From contig NW_027478770.1 in the NCBI RefSeq assembly GCF_051014685.1, positions 62,001 through 126,000 of the forward strand: 64,000 nt of DNA, given 5' to 3'. Each line of letters opens with the position of its first letter. Position 1 is the stretch's first letter. Below the pieces are notes generated by a model. It saw nothing but the letters and a program-made list of their open reading frames with translations, did not search any database and was not told the origin of the DNA. The DNA is from Ptiloglossa arizonensis. Lineage: Eukaryota > Arthropoda > Insecta > Hymenoptera > Colletidae. This document shows positions 42,960-57,757 of the stretch, piece by piece. The position numbers were made by a program, and so were the translations under genes.

Positions 42960-43889
42960 GTATTACATATAACGTCTAACGTATAACGTATAACGTATAA
43001 CGTATAACGTATAACGTATAACGTATATCGTATATCGTAAAACGTATAACATATAACTTATAACGTATAACGTCTAACGTATAACGTCTAACGTATAACG
43101 TATAACGTATAACGTATAACGTATAACGTATAACGTATAACGTTTAACGTATAACGTATAACGAATAACGTATAACGTGTAACGTATACCCAATAACGTA
43201 AAACGCATAACGCATAACGTATAACGTACAACGTGTAACGAAGAACGTATAATGAATAACGTATAACGTATATCGCATAACGTATAACGTATAACGTATA
43301 ACGTATAACGTATAACGTATAACGTATAACGTATAAAGTATAACGTATAACGTATATCGTATAACGTATAACATATAACGAATAACGTAAATCGCAAAAC
43401 GTATAACGTATAACGTATAACGTATAACGTATAAAGTATAACGTATAACGTATAACGTATAACGTATAACGTATAACATATAACGTATAACGTATAACGT
43501 ATAACGTATAACGTATAACGTATAACGTGTAACGTATAACGCATTACATGTAATGTATAACGTATAACGTATAATGTATAACGTATAACGCATAACGTAT
43601 AACGTACAAAGTATAACGTATCACGTATAAAGTATAACGTATAACGTATAACGTATAACGTATAACGTATATCGTATATCGTAAAACGTATAACGTATAA
43701 CGTGTAACGTATAACGTGTAACGAATTACGTATAACGAATAACGTATAACGTACATCGTATAACGTACAACTTATAGCGTATAACGTACAACGTATAACG
43801 TACATCGTATAACGTACAACTTATAACGTATAACGTACAACGTATAACGTATAGCGTACAACGTATAACGTATAGCGTATAACGTATAA
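42960..43889. repeat. Shortened D-A-P block
   Basis: gtattac at 42960; D jumps from gtaaaac (about 43037) straight to atataac-ttataac and doubled gtctaac, losing its middle. Subtype A near 43190, gtataaa near 43430, palindrome 43542-43555. A private ttatagc lies near 43770. Ends with three gtatagc units as at 29.0 and 32.6 kb. Confidence 0.83.
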
Positions 43890-44506
43890 CGTATAGCGTA
43901 TAACGTATAACGTATAACGTATAACGTATAACGTATAACGTATAACGTATAACGTATAACGTATAACGTGTAACGTATAACGTGTAGCGTATAACGTGAA
44001 ACGTCAAACGTATAACGTATAACGTATAACGTATAACGTATAACGTATAACGTATAACGTATAACGTATAACGTATAACGTATAACGTATAACGTATAAC
44101 GTATAACGTATAACGTATAACGTATAACGTATAACGTATAACGTATAACGTATAACGTATAACGTATAACGTATAACGTATAACGTATAACGTATAACGT
44201 ATAACGTATAACGTATAACGTATAACGTATAACGTATAACGTATAACGTATAACGTATAACGTATAACGTATAACGTATAACGTATAGCGTATAACGTAT
44301 AACGTATAACGTATAACGTATAACGTATAACGTATAACGTATAACGTATAACGTATAACGTATAACGTATAACGTATAACGTATAACGTATAACGTATAA
44401 CGTATAACGTATAACGTATAACGTATAACGTATAACGTGTAGCGTATAACGTATAACGTCAAACGTATAACGTATAACGTATAACGTATAACGTATAACG
44501 TATAAC
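43890..44506. repeat. F and pure runs (39 plus 21 units)
   Basis: F ends with gtcaaac at 44003. Pure 44010-44282, single gtatagc at 44283, pure 44290-44436, gtgtagc 44437, gtcaaac 44458, more consensus. It is a counterpart of 29.16-29.70 and 32.78-33.31 kb. No gene seen. Confidence 0.88.
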
Positions 44507-45680
44507 CTATAACGTATTACATATAACGTCTAACGTATAACGTATAACGTATAACGTATAACGTATAACGTATAACGTATATCGTATATCGTAAAACGTA
44601 TAACGTATAACGTATAACGTGTAACGAAGTACGTATAACGTATAACGTATAACGTATAACGTATAACGTATAACGTATAACGTATAACGTATAACGTATA
44701 ACGTATAACGTATAACGTATAACGTATAACGTATAACGCATAACGTATAACGCATAACGTATAACGTATAACGTATGACGTATAACGTATAACGTATAAC
44801 GTATAACGTGTAGCGTATAACGTATAACGTATAACGTATAACGTATAACGTATAACGTATAACGTATAACATATAACTTATAACGTATAACGTCTAACGT
44901 ATAACGTCTAACGTATAACGTATAACGTATAACGTATAACGTATAACGTATAACGTTTAACGTATAACGTATAACGAATAACGTATAACGTGTAACGTAT
45001 ACCCAATAACGTAAAACGCATAACGCATAACGTATAACGTACAACGTGTAACGAAGAACGTATAATGAATAACGTATAACGTATATCGTATAACGTATAA
45101 CGTATAACGTATAACGTATAACGTATAACGTATAACGTATAACGTATAAAGTATAACGTATAACGTATATCGTATAACGTATAACATATAACGAATAACG
45201 TAAATCGCAAAACGTATAACGTATAACGTATAACGTATAACGTATAACGTATAACGTATAACGTATAACGTATAACGTATAACGTATAACATATAACGTA
45301 TAACGTATAACGTATAACGTATAACGTATAACGTATAACGTATAACGTGTAACGTATAACGCATTACATGTAATGTATAACGTATAACGTATAATGTATA
45401 ACGTATAACGCATAACGTATAACGTACAAAGTATAACGTATCACGTATAAAGTATAACGTATAACGTATAACGTATAACGTATAACGTATATCGTATATC
45501 GTAAAACGTATAACGTATAACGTGTAACGTATAACGTGTAACGAATTACGTATAACGAATAACGTATAACGTACATCGTATAACGTACAACTTATAACGT
45601 ATAACGTACAACGTATAACGTACATCGTATAACGTACAACTTATAACGTATAACGTACAACGTATAACGTATAGCGTATA
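44507..45680. repeat. D-A-P block
   Basis: ctataac 44507, gtattac 44514, A near 45002, gtaaatc-gcaaaac near 45200, palindrome 45362-45375, and a complete P tail with gtacatc, gtacaac, ttataac and one gtatagc. It agrees in order with 29.77-30.96 and 33.38-34.56 kb. Confidence 0.87.
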
Positions 45681-46430
45681 ACGTATAACGTATAACGTAT
45701 AACGTATAACGTATAACGTATAACGTATAACGTATAACGTATAACGTATAACGTATAACGTGTAGCGTATAACGTGAAACGTCAAACGTATAACGTATAA
45801 CGTATAACGTATAACGTATAACGTATAACGTATAACGTATAACGTATAACGTATAACGTATAACGTATAACGTATAACGTATAACATATAACGTATAACG
45901 TATAACGTATAACGTATAACGTATAACGTATAACGTATAACGTGTAACGTATAACGCATTACATGTAATGTATAACGTATAACGTATAACGTATAACGTA
46001 TAACGTATAACGTATAACGTATAACGTATAACGTATAACGTATAACGTATAACGTATAACGTATAACGTATAACGTATAACGTATAACGTATAACGTATA
46101 ACGTATAACGTATAACGTATAACGTATAACGTATAACGTATAACGTATAACGTATAACGTATAACGTATAACGTATAACGTATAACGTATAACGTATAAC
46201 GTATAACGTATAACGTATAACGTATAACGTATAACGTGTAGCGTATAACGTATAACGTCAAACGTATAACGTATAACGTATAACGTATAACGTATAACGT
46301 ATAACGTATAACGTATAACGTATAACGTATAACGTATAACGTATAACGTGTAACGAAGTACGTATAACGAATAACGTATAACGTATATCGTATAAAGTAC
46401 AACTTATAACGTATAACGTACAACGTATAA
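45681..46430. repeat. F, isolated palindrome and pure run
   Basis: F near 45763-45790, consensus, one atataac near 45885, then gtgtaac and the palindrome at 45957-45970 without the usual right flank of P: pure consensus begins at once (45970-46235, 38 heptamers). gtgtagc 46236, gtcaaac near 46257, then gtgtaac-gaagtac and gtataaa-gtacaac near 46350-46425. Confidence 0.85.
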
Positions 46431-47445
46431 CGTATAACGTATAACGTATAACGTATAACGTATAACGTATAACGTATAACGTATAACGTATAACGTATAA
46501 CGTATAACGTATAACGTATAACGTATAACGTATAACGTATAACGTATAACGTATAACGTATAACGTATAACGTATAACGTATAACGTATAACGTATAACG
46601 TATAACGTGTAACGTATAACGTGTAACGTATAACGTGTAACGTGTAACGTATAACGTATAACGTATAACGTATAACGTGTAGCATATAACGTATAACGTA
46701 TAACGTATAACGTATAACGTATAACGTATAACGTATAACATATAACGTCTAACGTATAACGTCTAACGTATAACGTCTAACGTATAACGTATAACGTATA
46801 ACGTATAACGTATAACGTATAACGTTTAACGTATAACGTATAACGCATAACGTATAACGCATAACGTATAACGTATAACGTATGACGTATAACGTATAAC
46901 GTATAACGTATAACGTGTAGCGTATAACGTATAACGTATAACGTATAACGTATAACGTATAACGTATAACGTATAACATATAACTTATAACGTATAACGT
47001 CTAACGTATAACGTCTAACGTATAACGTATAACGTATAACGTATAACGTATAACGTATAACGTTTAACGTATAACGTATAACGAATAACGTATAACGTGT
47101 AACGTATACCCAATAACGTAAAACGCATAACGCATAACGTATAACGTACAACGTGTAACGAAGAACGTATAATGAATAACGTATAACGTATATCGTATAA
47201 CGTATAACGTATAACGTATAACGTATAACGTATAACGTATAACGTATAACGTATAAAGTATAACGTATAACGTATATCGTATAACGTATAACATATAACG
47301 AATAACGTAAATCGCAAAACGTATAACGTATAACGTATAACGTATAACGTATAACGTATAACGTATAACGTATAACGTATAACGTATAACGTATAACGTA
47401 TAACGTATAACGTATAACGTATAACGTGTAGCGTATAACGTATAA
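46431..47445. repeat. 1,015-base tandem duplication, left copy (X, D 3' half, A)
   Basis: gtgtaac units at 46607, 46621, 46635 and 46642, gtgtagc-atataac near 46680, three gtctaac, gcataac pair, A near 47107, gtaaatc-gcaaaac 47307-47320. Each recurs 1,015 bases (145 heptamers) later. Edges lie in consensus sequence and are approximate. Confidence 0.86.
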
Positions 47446-48460
47446 CGTCAAACGTATAACGTATAACGTATAACGTATAACGTATAACGTATAACGTATA
47501 ACGTATAACGTATAACGTATAACGTATAACGTATAACGTATAACGTATAACGTATAACGTATAACGTATAACGTATAACGTATAACGTATAACGTATAAC
47601 GTATAACGTATAACGTATAACGTGTAACGTATAACGTGTAACGTATAACGTGTAACGTGTAACGTATAACGTATAACGTATAACGTATAACGTGTAGCAT
47701 ATAACGTATAACGTATAACGTATAACGTATAACGTATAACGTATAACGTATAACATATAACGTCTAACGTATAACGTCTAACGTATAACGTCTAACGTAT
47801 AACGTATAACGTATAACGTATAACGTATAACGTATAACGTTTAACGTATAACGTATAACGCATAACGTATAACGCATAACGTATAACGTATAACGTATGA
47901 CGTATAACGTATAACGTATAACGTATAACGTGTAGCGTATAACGTATAACGTATAACGTATAACGTATAACGTATAACGTATAACGTATAACATATAACT
48001 TATAACGTATAACGTCTAACGTATAACGTCTAACGTATAACGTATAACGTATAACGTATAACGTATAACGTATAACGTTTAACGTATAACGTATAACGAA
48101 TAACGTATAACGTGTAACGTATACCCAATAACGTAAAACGCATAACGCATAACGTATAACGTACAACGTGTAACGAAGAACGTATAATGAATAACGTATA
48201 ACGTATATCGTATAACGTATAACGTATAACGTATAACGTATAACGTATAACGTATAACGTATAACGTATAAAGTATAACGTATAACGTATATCGTATAAC
48301 GTATAACATATAACGAATAACGTAAATCGCAAAACGTATAACGTATAACGTATAACGTATAACGTATAACGTATAACGTATAACGTATAACGTATAACGT
48401 ATAACGTATAACGTATAACGTATAACGTATAACGTATAACGTATAACGTATAACGTATAA
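47446..48460. repeat. 1,015-base tandem duplication, right copy
   Basis: gtgtaac units at 47622, 47636, 47650 and 47657, A near 48122, gtaaatc-gcaaaac near 48322. No difference from the left copy was seen by eye in the shared landmarks. A third relative without the tandem partner is at 34.88-35.6 kb (offset 11,725 from the left copy). Confidence 0.86.
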
Positions 48461-48482
48461 CGTATAACGTATAACGTTTAAC

Positions 48483-48916
48483 GTATAACGTATAACGTAT
48501 AACGTATAACGTATAACGTATAACGTATAACGTATAACGTATAACGTATAACGTATAACGTATAACGTATAACGTATAACGTATAACGTATAACGTATAA
48601 CGTATAACGTATAACGTATAACGTATAACGTATAACGTATAACGTATAACGTATAACGTATAACGTATAACGTATAACGTATAACGTATAACGTATAACG
48701 TATAACGTATAACGTATAACGTATAACGTATAACGTATAACGTATAACGTATAACGTATAACGTATAACGTATAACGTATAACGTATAACGTATAACGTA
48801 TAACGTATAACGTATAACGTATAACGTATAACGTATAACGTATAACGTATAACGTATAACGTATAACGTATAACGTATAACGTATAACGTATAACGTATA
48901 ACGTATAACGTATAAC
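48483..48916. repeat. 62-unit pure consensus run
   Basis: 434 bases of pure GTATAAC between gtttaac (48476) and gtcaaac (48917). The usual gtgtagc before gtcaaac is absent, so this run is probably a fusion of two runs with loss of gtgtagc. Confidence 0.9.
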
Positions 48917-49850
48917 GTCAAACGTATAACGTATAACGTATAACGTATAACGTATAACGTATAACGTATAACGTATAACGTATAACGTATAACGTATAAC
49001 GTATAACGTGTAACGAAGTACGTATAACGAATAACGTATAACGTATATCGTATAAAGTACAACTTATAACGTATAACGTACAACGTATAACGTACAACGT
49101 ATAACGTATAACGTATAACGTATAACGTATAACGTATAACGTATAACGTATAACGTATAACGTATAACGTATAACGTATAACGTATAACGTATAACGTAT
49201 AACGTATAACGTATAACGTATAACGTATAACGTATAACGTATAACGTATAACGTATAACGTATAACGTATAACGTGTAACGTATAACGTGTAACGTATAA
49301 CGTGTAACGTATAACGTATAACGTATAACGTATAACGTATAACGTGTAGCATATAACGTATAACGTATAACGTATAACGTATAACGTATAACGTATAACG
49401 TATAACATATAACGTCTAACGTATAACGTCTAACGTATAACGTCTAACGTATAACGTATAACGTATAACGTATAACGTATAACGTATAACGTTTAACGTA
49501 TAACGTATAACGAATAACGTATAACGTGTAACGTATACCCAATAACGTAAAACGCATAACGCATAACGTATAACGTACAACGTGTAACGATGAACGTATA
49601 ACGTATAACGTATAACGTATAACGTATAACGTGTAACGTCTAACGTATAACGTCTAACGTATAACGTATAACGTATAACGTATAACGTATAACGTATAAC
49701 GTATAACGTTTAACGTATAACGTATAACGAATAACGTATAACGTGTAACGTATACCCAATAACGTAAAACGCATAACGCATAACGTATAACGTACAACGT
49801 GTAACGAAGAACGTATAATGAATAACGTATAACGTATATCGCATAACGTA
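48917..49850. repeat. gtcaaac-led spacer, X module and two A starts
   Basis: gtgtaac-gaagtac near 49010, doubled gtacaac near 49078-49095, consensus, alternating gtgtaac near 49275-49305, gtgtagc-atataac near 49344, three gtctaac, a first A (cccaataac near 49548) that breaks at gatgaac near 49588, then gtgtaac-gtctaac and a second, subtype A (near 49752). This is the first gatgaac in the window; all later copies lie in the right-hand domain. Confidence 0.8.
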
Positions 49851-52800
49851 TAACGTATAACGTATAACGTATAACGTATAACGTATAACGTATAACGTAT
49901 AAAGTATAACGTATAACGTATATCGTATAACGTATAACATATAACGAATAACGTAAATCGCAAAACGTATAACGTATAACGTATAACGTATAACGTATAA
50001 AGTATAACGTATAACGTATAACGTATAACGTATAACGTATAACATATAACGTATAACGTATAACGTATAACGTATAACGTATAACGTATAACGTGTAACG
50101 TATAACGCATTACATGTAATGTATAACGTATAACGTATAATGTATAACGTATAACGCATAACGTATAACGTACAAAGTATAACGTATCACGTATAAAGTA
50201 TAACGTATAACGTATAACGTATAACGTATAACGTATATCGTATATCGTAAAACGTATAACGTATAACGTGTAACGTATAACGTGTAACGAATTACGTATA
50301 ACGAATAACGTATAACGTACATCGTATAACGTACAACTTATAACGTATAACGTACAACGTATAACGTACATCGTATAACGTACAACTTATAACGTATAAC
50401 GTACAACGTATAACGTATAGCGTACAACGTATAACGTATAGCGTATAACGTATAACGTATAACATATAACGTATAACGTATAACGTATAACGTATAACGT
50501 ATAACGTATAACGTATAACGTATAACGTGTAGCGTATAACGTGAAACGTCAAACGTATAACGTATAACGTATAACGTATAACGTATAACGTATAACGTAT
50601 AACGTATAACGTATAACGTATAACGTAAATCGCAAAACGTATAACGTATAACGTATAACGTATAACGTATAACGTATAACGTATAACGTATAACGTATAA
50701 CGTATAACGTATAACGTATAACGTATAACGTATAACGTATATCGTATAACGTAAAACATATAACTAATAACGTAAAACGTATAACGTATAACGTATAACG
50801 TATAACGTATAACGTATAACGTCTAACGTATAACGTATAACGTATAACGTATAACGTATAACGTATAACGTATAACGTACAACGAATAACGTATAACGTG
50901 TAACGTATACTTAATAACGTAAAACGTATAACGTATAAAGTGTAACGTATAACGAATAACGTATAACGTATAACGTATAACGTAACACGTATAACGTATA
51001 AAGTGTAACGTATAACGAATAACGTATAACGTATAACGTATATCGTACAACTTATAACGTATTACGAATAACGTATAACGTATAACGTATAACGTAACAC
51101 GTATAACGTATAACGTATAACATATAACGAATAACGTAAATCGCAAAACGTATAACGTATATCGTACAACTTATAACGTATTACGAATAACGTATAACGT
51201 ATAACGTATAACGTAACACGTATAACGTATAACGTATAACGTATAACGTATAACGTATAACGTATAACGTATAACGTATAAAGTATAACGTATAACGTAT
51301 ATCGTATAACGTATAACATATAACGAATAACGTAAATCGCAAAACGTATAACGTATAACGTATAACGTATAACGTATAACGTATAACGTATAACGTATAA
51401 CGTATAACGTATAACGTATAACGTATAACGTATATCGTATAACGTAAAACATATAACTAATAACGTAAAACTTATAACGTATAACGTATAACGTATAACG
51501 TGTAACGTATAACGTCTAACGTATAACGTATAACGTATAACGTATAACGTATAACGTATAACGTATAACGTACAACGAATAACGTATAACGTGTAACGTA
51601 TACTTAATAACGTAAAACGTATAACGTATAAAGTGTAACGTATAACGAATAACGTATAACGTATAACGTATAACGTAACACGTATAACGTATAAAGTGTA
51701 ACGTATAACGAATTACGTATAACGTATATCGTATATCGTACAACTTATAACGTATTACGAATAACGTATAACGTATAACGTATAACGTAACACGTATAAC
51801 GTATAAAGTGTAACGTATAACGAATAACGTATAACGTATAACGTATAACGTAACACGTATAACGTATAAAGTGTAACGTATAACGAATAACGTATAACGT
51901 ATAACGTATAACGTATAACGTATAACGTATAACGTATAACGTATAACGTATAACGTATAACGTATAACGTATAAAGTATAACGTATAACGTATATCGTAT
52001 AACGTATAACATATAACGAATAACGTAAATCGCAAAACGTATAACGTATAACGTATAACGTACAACGTATAACGTATAACGTATAACGTATAACGTATAA
52101 CGTATAACGTATAACGTATAACGTATAACGTATAACGTGTAACGATGAACGTATAAAGAATAACGTATAACGTATATCGTATATCGTACAACTTATAGCG
52201 TATAACGTACAACGTATAACGTATAACGTATAACGTATAACGTATAACGTATAACGCATAACGTATAACGTATAACGTATAACGTATAACGTATAACGTA
52301 TAACGTATAACGTGTAACGTATAACGTGTAACGTATAACGTGTAACGTATAACGTATAACGTATAACGTATAACGTATAACGTATAACGTATAACGTATA
52401 ACGTATAACGTATAACGTATAACGTATAACGTATAACGCATAACGTATAACGCATAACGTATAACGTATAACGTATGACGTATAACGTATAACGTATAAC
52501 GTATAACGTATAACGTATAACGTATAACGTATCACGTATTAAGTATAACGTATAACGTATAACGTATAACGTATAACGTATATCGTATATCGTAAAACGT
52601 ATAGCGTATAACGTATAACGTATAACGTATAACGTATAACGTATAACGTATAACGTATAACGTATAACGTATAACGTATAACGTATAACGTATAACGTAT
52701 AACGTATAACGTATAACGTATAACGTATAACGTATAACGTATAACGTATAACGTATAATGTATAACGTGAAACGTATAACGTATAACGTATAACGTATAA

Positions 52801-53360
52801 CGTATAACGTATAACGTGTAGCGTATAACGTATAACGTCAAGCGTATAACGTATAACGTATAACGTATAACGTATAACGTATAACGTATAACGTATAACG
52901 TATAACGTCTAACGTATAACGTATAACGTATAACGTATAACGTATAACGTATAACGTATAACGTATAACGTATAACGAATAACGTATAACGTGTAACGTA
53001 TACCCAATAACATAAAACGCATAACGTATAAAGTGTAACGTATAACGTATAACGTATAACGTATAACGTATAACGTATAACGTATATCTTATATCGTATA
53101 AAGTATAACGTATAACGTATAACGTATAACGTATAACGTATAACGTGTAACGATGAACGTATAAAGAATAACGTATAACGTATATCGTATATCGTACAAC
53201 TTATAGCGTATAACGTACAACGTATAACGTATAACGTATAACGTATAACGTATAACGTATAACGTATAACGTATAACGTATAACGTATAACGTATAACGT
53301 ATAACGTATAACGTATAACGTGTAACGTATAACGTGTAACGTATAACGTGTAACGTATAA
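49851..53360. repeat. 3.85 kb-period duplication, left copy (A end, P, F, G, H, B fragment)
   Basis: gtataaa 49897, palindrome 50108-50121, gtaaatc 50625, gtaaaac with atataac-taataac from 50751, gtatact-taataac signatures at 50910 and 51603, H (gtatcac-gtattaa) at 52529, B signature 53003, gatgaac 53152. Counterparts follow at 3,850, then 3,857, then 3,864 bases, so whole heptamers were gained at two places. G modules carry many gtaacac-gtataac and gtataaa-gtgtaac pairs. Confidence 0.85.
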
Positions 53361-53700
53361 CGTATAACGTATAAAGTATAACGTATAACGTATATCGTAT
53401 AACGTATAACATATAACGAATAACGTAAATCGCAAAACGTATAACGTATAACGTATAACGTACAACGTATAACGTATAACGTATAACGTATAACGTATAA
53501 CGTATAACGTATAACGTATAACGTATAACGTATAACGTGTAACGATGAACGTATAAAGAATAACGTATAACGTATATCGTATATCGTACAACTTATAGCG
53601 TATAACGTACAACGTATAACGTATAACGTATAACGTATAACGTATAACGTATAACGTATAACGTAACACGTATAACGTATAAAGTGTAACGTATAACGAA
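53361..53700. repeat. Joint segment between the two 3.85 kb copies
   Basis: gtataaa, gtatatc and gtaaatc-gcaaaac near 53371-53440, gtacaac near 53461, gtgtaac-gatgaac near 53540, ttatagc near 53595, then a gtaacac pair near 53665 that leads into the next copy. It is built from pieces of H and G. Confidence 0.75.
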
Positions 53701-56700
53701 TAACGTATAACGTATAACGTATAACGTATAACGTATAACGTATAACGTATAAAGTATAACGTATAACGTATATCGTATAACGTATAACATATAACGAATA
53801 ACGTAAATCGCAAAACGTATAACGTATAACGTATAACGTATAACGTATAAAGTATAACGTATAACGTATAACGTATAACGTATAACGTATAACATATAAC
53901 GTATAACGTATAACGTATAACGTATAACGTATAACGTATAACGTGTAACGTATAACGCATTACATGTAATGTATAACGTATAACGTATAATGTATAACGT
54001 ATAACGCATAACGTATAACGTACAAAGTATAACGTATCACGTATAAAGTATAACGTATAACGTATAACGTATAACGTATAACGTATATCGTATATCGTAA
54101 AACGTATAACGTATAACGTGTAACGTATAACGTGTAACGAATTACGTATAACGAATAACGTATAACGTACATCGTATAACGTACAACTTATAACGTATAA
54201 CGTACAACGTATAACGTACATCGTATAACGTACAACTTATAACGTATAACGTACAACGTATAACGTATAGCGTACAACGTATAACGTATAGCGTATAACG
54301 TATAACGTATAACGTATAACGTATAACGTATAACGTATAACGTATAACGTATAACGTATAACGTATAACGTATAACGTGTAGCGTATAACGTGAAACGTC
54401 AAACGTATAACGTATAACGTATAACGTATAACGTATAACGTATAACGTATAACGTATAACGTATAACGTATAACGTAAATCGCAAAACGTATAACGTATA
54501 ACGTATAACGTATAACGTATAACGTATAACGTATAACGTATAACGTATAACGTATAACGTATAACGTATAACGTATAACGTATAACGTATAACGTATATC
54601 GTATAACGTAAAACATATAACTAATAACGTAAAACGTATAACGTATAACGTATAACGTATAACGTATAACGTATAACGTCTAACGTATAACGTATAACGT
54701 ATAACGTATAACGTATAACGTATAACGTATAACGTACAACGAATAACGTATAACGTGTAACGTATACTTAATAACGTAAAACGTATAACGTATAAAGTGT
54801 AACGTATAACGAATAACGTATAACGTATAACGTATAACGTAACACGTATAACGTATAAAGTGTAACGTATAACGAATAACGTATAACGTATAACGTATAT
54901 CGTACAACTTATAACGTATTACGAATAACGTATAACGTATAACGTATAACGTAACACGTATAACGTATAACGTATAACATATAACGAATAACGTAAATCG
55001 CAAAACGTATAACGTATATCGTACAACTTATAACGTATTACGAATAACGTATAACGTATAACGTATAACGTAACACGTATAACGTATAACGTATAACGTA
55101 TAACGTATAACGTATAACGTATAACGTATAACGTATAAAGTATAACGTATAACGTATATCGTATAACGTATAACATATAACGAATAACGTAAATCGCAAA
55201 ACGTATAACGTATAACGTATAACGTATAACGTATAACGTATAACGTATAACGTATAACGTATAACGTATAACGTATAACGTATAACGTATATCGTATAAC
55301 GTAAAACATATAACTAATAACGTAAAACGTATAACGTATAACGTATAACGTATAACGTGTAACGTATAACGTCTAACGTATAACGTATAACGTATAACGT
55401 ATAACGTATAACGTATAACGTATAACGTACAACGAATAACGTATAACGTGTAACGTATACTTAATAACGTAAAACGTATAACGTATAAAGTGTAACGTAT
55501 AACGAATAACGTATAACGTATAACGTATAACGTAACACGTATAACGTATAAAGTGTAACGTATAACGAATAACGTATAACGTATATCGTATATCGTACAA
55601 CTTATAACGTATTACGAATAACGTATAACGTATAACGTATAACGTAACACGTATAACGTATAAAGTGTAACGTATAACGAATAACGTATAACGTATAACG
55701 TATAACGTAACACGTATAACGTATAAAGTGTAACGTATAACGAATAACGTATAACGTATAACGTATAACGTATAACGTATAGCGTATAACGTATAACGTA
55801 TAACGTATAACGTATAACGTATAACGTATAAAGTATAACGTATAACGTATATCGTATAACGTATAACATATAACGAATAACGTAAATCGCAAAACGTATA
55901 ACGTATAACGTATAACGTACAACGTATAACGTATAACGTATAACGTATAACGTATAACGTATAACGTATAACGTATAACGTATAACGTATAACGTATAAC
56001 GTGTAACGATGAACGTATAAAGAATAACGTATAACGTATATCGTATATCGTACAACTTATAGCGTATAACGTACAACGTATAACGTATAACGTATAACGT
56101 ATAACGTATAACGTATAACGTATAACGTATAACGTATAACGTATAACGTATAACGTATAACGTATAACGTATAACGTGTAACGTATAACGTGTAACGTAT
56201 AACGTGTAACGTATAACGTATAACGTATAACGTATAACGTATAACGTATAACGTATAACGTATAACGTATAACGTATAACGTATAACGTATAACGTATAA
56301 CGCATAACGTATAACGCATAACGTATAACGTATAACGTATGACGTATAACGTATAACGTATAACGTATAACGTATAACGTATAACGTATAACGTATCACG
56401 TATTAAGTATAACGTATAACGTATAACGTATAACGTATAACGTATATCGTATATCGTAAAACGTATAGCGTATAACGTATAACGTATAACGTATAACGTA
56501 TAACGTATAACGTATAACGTATAACGTATAACGTATAACGTATAACGTATAACGTATAACGTATAACGTATAACGTATAACGTATAACGTATAACGTATA
56601 ACGTATAACGTATAACGTATAATGTATAACGTGAAACGTATAACGTATAACGTATAACGTATAACGTATAACGTATAACGTGTAGCGTATAACGTATAAC

Positions 56701-57200
56701 GTCAAGCGTATAACGTATAACGTATAACGTATAACGTATAACGTATAACGTATAACGTATAACGTATAACGTCTAACGTATAACGTATAACGTATAACGT
56801 ATAACGTATAACGTATAACGTATAACGTATAACGTATAACGAATAACGTATAACGTGTAACGTATACCCAATAACATAAAACGCATAACGTATAAAGTGT
56901 AACGTATAACGTATAACGTATAACGTATAACGTATAACGTATAACGTATATCTTATATCGTATAAAGTATAACGTATAACGTATAACGTATAACGTATAA
57001 CGTATAACGTGTAACGATGAACGTATAAAGAATAACGTATAACGTATATCGTATATCGTACAACTTATAGCGTATAACGTACAACGTATAACGTATAACG
57101 TATAACGTATAACGTATAACGTATAACGTATAACGTATAACGTATAACGTATAACGTATAACGTATAACGTATAACGTGTAACGTATAACGTGTAACGTA
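53701..57200. repeat. 3.85 kb-period duplication, right copy
   Basis: gtataaa 53747, palindrome 53958-53971, gtaaatc 54475, gtaaaac 54608, gtatact-taataac 54767 and 55460, H 56393, B signature 56867, gtgtaac-gatgaac 57009. Order as in the left copy. A private gtatagc lies near 55778. A left-copy gttatgac-free landmark set was used, so only these positions are claimed. Confidence 0.83.
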
Positions 57201-57757
57201 TAACGTGTAACGTATAACGTATAACGTATAACGTATAACGTATAACGTATAACGTATAACGTATAACGTATAACGTATAACGTATAACGCATAACGTATA
57301 ACGCATAACGTATAACGTATAACGTATGACGTATAACGTATAACGTATAACGTATAACGTATAACGTATAACGTATAACGTATCACGTATTAAGTATAAC
57401 GTATAACGTATAACGTATAACGTATAACGTATATCGTATATCGTAAAACGTATAGCGTATAACGTATAACGTATAACGTATAACGTATAACGTATAACGT
57501 ATAACGTATAACGTATAACGTATAACGTATAACGTATAACGTATAACGTATAACGTATAACGTATAACGTATAACGTATAACGTATAACGTATAACGTAT
57601 AACGTATAATGTATAACGTGAAACGTATAACGTATAACGTATAACGTATAACGTATAACGTATAACGTGTAGCGTATAACGTATAACGTCAAGCGTATAA
57701 CGTATAACGTATAACGTATAACGTATAACGTATAACGTATAACGTATAACGTATAAC
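57201..57757. repeat. H module and L leader
   Basis: gcataac pair and gtatgac near 57289-57330, gtatcac-gtattaa at 57380 (987 bases after the one at 56393), paired gtatatc, gtatagc near 57453, consensus, then L with gtgaaac near 57620 and gtcaagc near 57690. The 987-base spacing equals that of the B signatures at 56867 and 57854, so 56.4-57.9 kb contains a local tandem duplication. Confidence 0.8.

Noticed and set aside
52539..54221. 560-codon minus-strand open frame as a repeat or structural protein
   Set aside because: It runs across module joints and duplication borders without any change of pattern, as expected of satellite DNA and not of a gene. No start context, splice sites or non-repeat domain is visible.
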